Source of the DNA: Romanomermis culicivorax
Taxonomy: Eukaryota > Nematoda > Enoplea > Mermithida > Mermithidae
Length of the DNA stretch: 64,000 nucleotides
Assembly: GCA_963922205.1 (NCBI GenBank)
Contig: CAWUHX010000255.1
Coordinates: forward strand, 186,001 to 250,000
Direction: 5' to 3'
The notes below the pieces were generated by a model. It did no database searches and was not told the origin of the DNA. It saw nothing but the letters and a program-made list of their open reading frames with translations. Both the position numbers and the translations under genes were made by a program. Below, in pieces: positions 56,240 through 64,000 of the stretch. Positions within the stretch are counted from its first letter, which is position 1; each line of letters begins with the position of its first letter.

Positions 56240-58236
56240 GGCTGCTTAGGTGTGCATTAAAGCTGATGGGATGCTTGGCATTAAAATGTTTTTGAACAAA
56301 AATAACATTGTTCGAGTTAACTGGACATTCGAGGTATTGGGAGGTTCGAGGTAATGAGACGTTCGAGGTAATGGGACACCATTGTTATATATTGGTCTTG
56401 TGGAGGAGCTACATAGCCTAATTAGTGTTTCGGTCTTTTGTTGTGTTTTTCACTGTTTTCAGCGAAGCTTGGAGGGTAAGGTTTACTTTTCGACAAGATT
56501 TCGAAATTACAAAACGACAAGATGTACCTTTTTGCTTTTGAACGTCGAATTTTTTTCCAAGTTGATCCAAAATTGATTTCGAATTGAAGTCAGAAAAATT
56601 CTTTCGCAACTGAACTTTTCAGCCGAGTATTTTTTGATGAGTTTTGTCAAGGAGTCCAGCAGCGAAGCTGAGGAAGAGCTATGAAATGATGACGTCGGTC
56701 ATCACAGTGCCTTTTTGTTTTATTATATTTTAGCTTTAACAAAAGTCAGCTGTGCTTTTGCTCGATAAATTTTATCTCGTGCTATTGTTGGAAAAGCATG
56801 AGGGTGTGGTGCACAGGTGTGGCACCATGGAATGCATGAAATTCAAGATGCATAAAAATAACCCCAGTGCCTAAACGGCACGTTTCACAGACTACTGTAA
56901 TCTACTGTAGCCTTCTGTATCCTACTTTAAAGAGTAGTATATATCCTGGGGGGAAAAAGTCAGGAGTCACTTTTTCAGTTGTTGGAGTCGTTGTAGTTCT
57001 TGTAGTTGTCGTCAGTTGTTGGTTATCGTTTGCCAGTCATTAGCTGGTAGCTTCTTTTTCCATCAATATTTTATTCCTCACTTGTTCTCGTCGTATCCTA
57101 TTTGTTGTACTCATTTGCCGTCATCTCCTAAATCGTCTATAGGCGTTTGTTGTCAAGTTCACCAACCAGTAAAACTATTTGGTAAGCTCCAACTGATTAT
57201 TTCACATCATCAACTGAGGCATCACTGTTCCCCCAGATAGTCCGATTCATAGTACTGATACAGTTCCCAGTTATATCCTACACTTAGCTGTCTCATAGCT
57301 AGTGAGGGTGTAACAGTTTGTTTATTTTTCTAAGATCTGTTAAAAAATAATCCTTTACCGATAAAAAGTGACTTTGCCACTTGAACAAATTCTGACAGTC
57401 TGTGATTTTCGAACACGCATGAAATTAGTATGGTACAGTAATTTTTGCTATTGAATGGAAAAGAAAGGAACTTTAGATCTGTTCTAGTTATTGTAGGACT
57501 TCAGGGCAGGCCATTTTTTGGTCCAGCATATAAATAAAACTTTTCATATGGCAACAGTTCGTACATGAAAATCCTACAATAACCGAATATGAGTCTGCGA
57601 TTTTATTGTGGGAGGATTCCTTTGATATGTCCTAGAATCCTTGAGATGTATGGATCGTACAATTATCGCATCAGGAATCCAACGATTTTACTTCCTATGT
57701 TGGTTTAATCAACTTGATGGCTGAAGCGATACATTTAGCTCAACACACTGACCAAATCGGTACTCGATGTACGGTGGCTGAGTCCATTCAGTTGCTGATA
57801 CTGACGGAAACTCGTGGATTTTCACTGAACAGTTGATGTCAAATTAAATTTTCTTATGCTGCAAAAAATATATCTTTCACACAAAATGAACTATAGTTCG
57901 TATTTCTTGAAGTGTGTGTAAATAACAAAGGTGGAAAGTAGGTAATATTTCATATTTTTACGGTTCCTTGTTGAAATACACGCCAAATCGTATTTCGACT
58001 GCGGCACTCACTTGCTATTTTCGACAAGCATTTGTAAAAAAACAAGCTGCAAATTTACACAGAATGGCCGGATGGAATTTTATTCCAGAAAATAGATATC
58101 GCACCATAAATGCATTTCATAAATGCTCGAATTGATTACAAAAATGAGCATAAATAATATGTTGATTAATTAAGACCCGGCAATCCGACGTCAGCAAGGA
58201 ATATTTTAAACTTTACAAAATCTAACGGTTTAAAAT
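56240..58236. other. No confident gene; possible promoter-like stretch near 56.9 kb
   Basis: CTACTGTAATCTACTGTAGC repeats (about 56,883-56,905) precede a TATATA-like stretch at about 56,938. This is followed by T/G-rich GTTGTAGTTCTTGTAGTTGTCG. A 74-codon frame (57,016-57,240) follows but starts without ATG and has no recognisable domain. I cannot call a gene. Confidence 0.4.
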
Positions 58237-61200
58237 TCACATCCCTGTATATGCCGGGCCGCCGCCCCCTTCTGGCACCACCCAATTGATATTTTGCGTC
58301 GGATCTTTGATATCACACGTTTTGCAATGGATGCAATTTTGAGCGTTGATTTGCAAACGTAATCGATTTTCGTCGCCTTCGATGGGCACGTATTCGTAAA
58401 CACCTAAAAAAAGCGGAAAAATTTCAATACCGAAAATTTGGCATAAAATAAGAAAATAAAATTTGAACTTCGAATTTAAAAAAAAATCGAATTTTGTTGA
58501 TAGTCAATTTTTTGCAATACTTTTGTGACTAAAAATTCAAATTTTGGAATAGGGATAGAATGCTTTTTTTTGAGCACACATCCAATATTTTTTTTATCGA
58601 AAACTACTTTTCGAATGCTGCATGTTTACCTAAAAGGTTGGAAATGAATGAAAAAATAAAAAGCAAAGTCAAAATAAGAAAACAGCTGTAAGAAATAGGA
58701 CGAAAAATACAAAAAAAGTTAATTAAGAGGAAAACAAAATACAATGAGAATGCAGAAAACCGCAAGAAAATGCGTTGTTTGGAACAGTGAGGCAACGGGA
58801 GCAGAGCAGGAAAATGAGAAAAAACACTTGAATCGTGAAAGATCAGCCATTATGAAACAAAAAGACGAGAAAAATTTGAATCATATTCTATTGGCTGAAA
58901 CACAGAATTGACACTATAAAAAATGTATGAAAAATATGCAATAAAATCGAAAAATAATCAAATTAATTAAAAAGCTTTTAAACAAATTTTAAACTAGAAT
59001 CATCCTTTCAATTAGGTATGCTATTTTCCCCAGTTTTGCTTGTTCAAATTTTTCGCAAAGCATATTCGCGGAAATGATTTCAGTTCCTGCTAACGAAATT
59101 CCAAATTTTAAAGTTTTGATATAAAAATGAGAAATTTTAAAGTATTCAAAGTAGGCTTTTTTAGTCATTTTACGGGAATGCGCCCCTAAAAATTTGTAGA
59201 TGGCTCCAAAAATTTTAGGTCTTCGAGCCATTTTGGCTCCAAAAATTTTGATTTATATATTTATATTTTAGTGAATTATAGTTATTTTTCATTCAATTTT
59301 AGATTTAAAGGACGTGTTTTGCAGGCTCTAAAATCAGAAAACCAAAAATTTTCCGGCGCTTCGTGCCGGATTTCATTTTATAATTCTGAATTGGTCTATC
59401 CACTTCTTTTTCTCAAAATCTCAATTTTTTCCAACGTTTTTGTAACTATAATTTTTTTACGCTACGCGCCGAAAACATAGGAAACTACATCAGAAACTAA
59501 TAAGGGCACAAGCTGCGTTTTCAATACACTATACTTTTGTACCAGGTGCGATCTTGAGAGAATGTTTGTGCAAAAATACACGAAATATTGTGTTTTTTGC
59601 ATAAAAAAGTTTTCTTCGCACAAAGATTTCTGGGCCAATCTTTGTAGAAAAAGGCCTGTAACCGAAAAAGCCTGATTGGAAATAAAATTTCGAATACTAA
59701 TTTTTTCGAACACGCATCAACTGATTGAATATATAATTCAATTTTAACAGTGTTACAAGCCTATTTTTCGATATTCTTCAATCGAAAATATGGGCTCCCA
59801 AAATTTAAATCTGAACCCTACAAATTTAGGCTTAGGAGCCATTTGGCTAAACAGAAAAATCTTGATTCAAACTAAATTCGAAAAATGAAAAATTTGACGA
59901 AAAATAGCAAAACGATAACAACATGTAATAATACATTAAAATAAGGACAGAAAATAGAAGCAAAATGCAGATAATTGACAAAATGTACATAAAAAATTGA
60001 TGAAGTAAAACTGAGAAAAAAGAGACTGGAAAACACGCTTTAGAAATGATAACATAGAATGAAATGAGATGAGAGAAGAAACAAAAATTTAAAAAAATTC
60101 ACAGAGAGGATAAAAGTGCAGAATACAAATAAAAAGCGAGAATAGAAAGAAAAGCAAGGAAAAATGCTATAAACAAACAATCTCACTGAAAACGAAAAAA
60201 GAATTGAAGAATAGTCAATATTGATACGAGACATAAAAACTAGTAAAAAACTTCAAAATCAATGAATAATAAAACTGAAATAGAATTCGAACTTGTAAGA
60301 GATTAAAGAATAACAAATAACGATTAAGTTAGCCAGCAACGAAAGCACAATTATATTGGTTAATAACGAACCAAAATAAAATACAAATTTGAGAAAACAA
60401 CTGACGAAACATAGTAAATGAATAACGAAACAGAAGTTAAATCGAGAAACAAAAACTAAGTTAAAAAGACAATAATAAAAGCAAAGAAACTCGTGATCAA
60501 CGAATATTGAAAATAAAATAAAAGTCGAAAAATAAATGAATGAAGAGAACAAAAGGAATAATACGTAAACAAATAATAAGGGAAAAATTAGGAATAAAAT
60601 ACAAAATAAGTGAAAAAACGACGACAATTTAAGAATATGAAATTCGCGCTACAAGCAGAAAAACAGAAGAGGAGGACAGAATAAATTAACAAATGCACAA
60701 AAAAGAACTTGAAAAATAAAAAAATTAATGATTAATGAAATTTAAAGCTTGTTGAAAAGCAAGTTTGAAAAACCAAAAAATAAGCGAATAAAAATGGAAT
60801 AATAAGTGAACGAATAATAGGGGAAAAAATGAGGAAAAATAAGTCAATATGAAATTTCAAGCATTCAGATGGAGAAACACTCACCAGCCGGGCAATATCG
60901 ACCTTCTGGTCCGTCGTAAATTTTCAAATTTACATTTTGCGGCACGTCGTCATTCAACAAAGTTAAATGAGCCGGTTGATCTTCTTCGTGATTCGTTCCG
61001 GTCAAAGAGACGGAAGACAAAAGATCAAAAGTCAATTTATTGTCCGGTTTAGGGTAATCGATCGGCGCCGGACATTCCATTTTAGGTTTTAATTTTATGT
61101 TATCTGGTCCTGCACGAAAAGAGGGAAGAAAATATTTTTTTGCCCGTGTTTCGTGTGAAAGTTTTGCAAAATTGCTTCCCGTAGAGCACGTAATTTGCCT

Positions 61201-64000
61201 TAAAATTTTGTAAGTTTCAACATTTGACATGGCTAATTTTGCAAATTAGTTCGAAAGTCACGCAAATATGACTTGGATCCGTACTTTTTATTGATTCTGC
61301 CAGCAATAGCATAAATTTTACCAGAAATTTTGAAAAATTTCATTCGAATCACCGTGACATTTTGAAAAAATTCAAGAATGCACGAATTTATTGTTCACGA
61401 TCACGAGTTTCAAGAAGAACAATTTTTCCTCCTTTAATCAGTAATTCCACCAATAAATTTGTAGTTTTCTGATATACTTCCGGATTTTGACACAATATTC
61501 TCATCTATATCTACTATAAACGTGAATTATGCAAATTTTGAAGAAAAACGGCATCTATCTGAGAAAAAACAGAAAATATGAAGTTACAGAATATCTCGCA
61601 GATAATTAAGATATTGCAAATTTATATTGAATTATGCAATTAGAGTTTCGAGTCAACTGTTCTTTTCAACGCGGCGTTAATAAAGTTCGGTCTATACGAT
61701 TGAAAATTTTAGCCGCGCTAGGGAAAAAATAAAAATCAAGGATAATTAACGGATGCCAATGGGTATACCGCTGGACAACAGTGATTTACATCGAAACTAA
61801 TTTTTCCCTTGAACCTTCAAAATTCTGTGAATATCTTTTCTTTTGAATCGAAATTACTCTATGAGAGCGATGTTGAGGAATGAGTAAACCTTTCTCAGAG
61901 AAATAACGTTCGCATGAACTGTAACTTCTTCTAGATCTTCGACATTCGAAACATGACAAGTCTAGTCCATTGTCAAAAACTTTTATTGCACATTGTCAAT
62001 CTGTTTCAAGGGATCGAAAAATTTTTTTCCGATGCTAATTACTTCGAAATATTTTTTTTCGAAAATTTATGGAAATTGGATCGAACTGGCAAAGCTAGGC
62101 GCCCTTCTGCATTAAGATTTTTTATATCACTCGAGCGAATTGACAAAAAACTTTAGTGCAACACGGCTGACTTGTCTCCAGAAAAACCTCAACAGCTAAC
62201 TTCTTATGAGAAAATAAAGTTCCTTTAGGATAAAGCCACTGTCCTAGTTTCAGAAATCTCAATTTTAGAAAAATTACTGCAGGTTTTGAAAAACATTTCA
62301 AAAATTTTCTAAAAACTTTCGCAAACCGTTGAAAAATAATTGGAACATCTTAAAAAAATTATCCTGCCAATTGCGTAAACCATCAAAATTATACAAATTT
62401 TCATTAAATTATGCGGATTCAGGGCAAAACATAAATACTTTCCTCAAAACTCAACTAAAATTATCTAAATTTCTAGGAAATCTTATTTTTTCGCCAGAAT
62501 ATATGCAATTTCCTCAAAATTAAATCAAAATTGAACAAAGTTCGAGGAAATCATAAAATTTTTAGTCAAAATGGATACAACCAAAATTAAACAAAATTCC
62601 AGAAATAATCAAAATTTAGTGAAAATAAATATAATTTTTTCAAAATGCAACCAACACTACGTAAACATGGTGCCACAAAATTCAACACTTCTCACCGCCG
62701 TGCGACAAAGTCCAAGGTTCTCTGCCCCGTCCAACAATGTAAAACGCGCCGGTATAAGCCAAACCACCCCAAAACCCCAATTTGGTGTTAAACGACGGAC
62801 GAACGTTTCGAGAATCTTTCAATTCTTTCCAAATCCAACTATTTTTCAATTTATCCTCGAACGTTACCGGTTCTATGCCTAGAAAAATGAAAATCGGAAT
62901 CGAATATACAGAAAAATTCACCCAAATTTGTTTTCTGAACCGACTCCTCGAATGTGAAAATTTTAAATCGCAAAACGGAAAATCTGAAAAATTCATATCA
63001 TTACGATTTAAACTTTTCCATTCTAAATTTTTCGAACATGGTAGAAATTTGCGAAAAATCTGAAAAATTGAAAATGAACTTTTTTCAAAATTTTAAATAA
63101 AGATTAGGAGGAATATAGTCAAATTTAAGGAAAATTCTTTGAATCCGAACGTTTTTACCTATAGTTTTCGATTCGGCACTTTTGGCAAGAGCTTCTACTG
63201 TCGCTTCGGCCGCCAGGATACCACTTTTCATTGCGTTATGAGTGCCTTTCAGTTTCGTGACGTTCAGAAATCCAGCCGTACAACCGATTAAACAACCACC
63301 GGCGAATGTCAATTTTGGGATACACTGAAAAACAAATGAATTTTTGTTATATTTTGAAAATGATTAGCATTCATTTGTCACATGAATTCTATTGAATCTC
63401 CTTTCCAGAATACAAATTTTATTGCATGTACAAAAAAATTTAAATCAACCAGTAGCAAGAATTTGTTGTTCACATTTTTCTTTTCTTGAAATTTGAGAAA
63501 AATTTTGATTCGTGTGATTGTCATCGTTAAAATTTCTTCTTGAAAATTCAATTTTATTTGTAGATGAAAAAAAAGAATGTTTTCAATTTTTCTACAAATT
63601 TTCAGATCAACAAGGCAAATAATAAAAAATTCTTCGAGCGAACTTCCAATATATATGCTCACGAATTTTAGAATTGTCCTGAACTTCTCCGTAGTTATTG
63701 CGAGATGAAAATAATAAAAACTATTAAAATATTCAAAAACAGACTGATAGGTTGTAATGAAAATCAAATTTATAATGAAAAATGTCAATAACACTAATAA
63801 TAAGCATAATTGAAGACGCAAAAAATGAATTTCATTCGCCCTCAATTGAAAATATTTTCGATTCAAAAAATTATAATTTTAAAATTCAAATTTTATGGTG
63901 TGTGTAGAATAAAAAAAAGTCTTTTCTTTTCTCCTTACTTGAAAACCGCCTTCGTTCAGAGCCCTGGCGCCGTAGCCTATTCTTTTTCCGCCTTCCAAAA
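58237..64000 (-). CDS. ETFDH: ETFDH, electron-transfer-flavoprotein:ubiquinone oxidoreductase, last five exons (5' end outside window)
   Basis: ETF-QO passes electrons from ETF to ubiquinone at the mitochondrial inner membrane, using FAD and a [4Fe-4S] cluster. Minus-strand exons: 63939-64000 (partial; [18 protein letters not shown]), 63159-63324 ([31 protein letters not shown]), 62696-62878 ([31 protein letters not shown]), 60885-61109 ([33 protein letters not shown]) and 58237-58403 ([33 protein letters not shown]). Phases join at each junction. The C-terminal exon has the expected Fe-S cysteines in CIHCKTC plus the CPAG cysteine upstream. The protein ends TGM then TGA at 58237, as in animal orthologues. 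No damage is seen. Confidence 0.97.
59152..59864. mobile_element. hAT-type element, family CAGGC, 713 bp, in ETFDH intron
   Basis: Begins TAGGCTTTTTTAGTCATTTT (first base changed from C) and ends with a decayed AAAATCTTG. Flanks ATTCAAAG (59144-59151) and ATTCAAAC (59865-59872) match at 7 of 8. Contains CCGGCGCTTCGTGCCGG near 59,354 and the GGTCTTCGAGCCATTTTGGC block. Shorter and older than the 7.9- and 13.1-kb copies. Confidence 0.82.
59880..60840. repeat. Purine-biased, low-complexity part of the last ETFDH intron
   Basis: The plus strand is dominated by A with G and little T or C, in words such as AATAACGAAA and AAAATAAGTG, so the transcribed intron is pyrimidine-rich. The long hydrophobic ORF on the minus strand (60,259-60,627) comes from this T-rich translation and is not a gene. 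Confidence 0.6.
61110..62695 (-). other. ETFDH intron, no other gene
   Basis: 1.6-kb AT-rich intron with GTGAGA donor and TGCAG acceptor (minus strand). No repeat or ORF that I can support. Confidence 0.6.
63325..63938 (-). other. ETFDH intron, no other gene
   Basis: 614-bp AT-rich intron with GTAAGG donor and TTTCAG acceptor (minus strand). A 162-codon ORF inside is hydrophobic and Phe-rich from AT-rich sequence, and is not credible. Confidence 0.65.

Noticed and set aside
57016..57240. 74-codon ORF as a gene
   Set aside because: No ATG start, no domain; a TATA-like stretch upstream alone is not enough.
60259..60627. 122-codon Phe/Leu-rich minus-strand ORF as a membrane protein
   Set aside because: Comes from a purine-biased low-complexity tract within an ETFDH intron; residues only reflect base composition.
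63378..63866. 162-codon minus-strand ORF
   Set aside because: Lies wholly in an ETFDH intron, AT-driven composition, no domain.

Overview
The window is a repeat-rich, AT-rich metazoan nuclear contig. Evidence for this is spliced genes with GT-AG introns, AT-rich introns loaded with MITEs, and several superfamilies of transposable element. The two host genes align well with animal TRAPPC11 and ETFDH. An ecdysozoan, possibly a nematode, is my guess from the short introns, the compact TTTCAG/TTTTAG acceptors and the Ty3-type element with an envelope-like ORF. The sequence does not prove a taxon.

Layout. 1-730: the 3' end of an arginine/glycine-rich ORF, followed by a GC-richer stretch with splice-donor-like repeats (about 1090-2095) that may be retroelement-derived. 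2.1-9.6 kb: no host gene, but an (AATC)n microsatellite, a ~97-bp satellite, a 1.2-kb fold-back element, a 362-bp TA-flanked MITE, and a 1.67-kb hAT-type element with a perfect 8-bp target duplication. 9.6-22.8 kb, minus strand: a TRAPPC11 orthologue in about 19 exons, with codon phases that join at every junction. Its introns carry two more hAT-type elements with perfect 8-bp duplications and further repeats. 22.8-25.0 kb: no gene. 25.0-29.2 kb: a Mutator-like element with 9-bp duplications and a decayed zinc-finger transposase, itself invaded by a hAT-type element. 29.2-33.4 kb: repeat mosaic plus a diverged solo LTR.

33,379-49,460 is a 16.1-kb Ty3/gypsy-class LTR retrotransposon with 1.4-kb LTRs, TG...CA ends and an ATAT target duplication. 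Its order is unusual: gag, then an envelope-like glycoprotein, then protease-RT-RNaseH-integrase. The envelope-like ORF continues past its membrane anchor into a retropepsin-like domain with its own DTG motif. A second, separate DTG retropepsin lies at the start of pol. The 5' leader is 3.6 kb long and carries two regular repeat arrays, one of them a ~65-bp-period series of CRE-like TGACGTC motifs. This copy is dead in pol: three in-frame stops and YLGD in place of YxDD.

49.5-58.2 kb: satellite-flanked and MITE repeats around one small secreted cysteine-rich peptide gene (53,664-53,894). 58.2-64.0 kb, minus strand: the last five exons of ETFDH, the mitochondrial electron-transfer-flavoprotein:ubiquinone oxidoreductase, running off the right edge; one intron holds another hAT-type copy. 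The host genes have unrelated roles (ER-Golgi trafficking; mitochondrial electron transfer). I see no operon-like relation between them.
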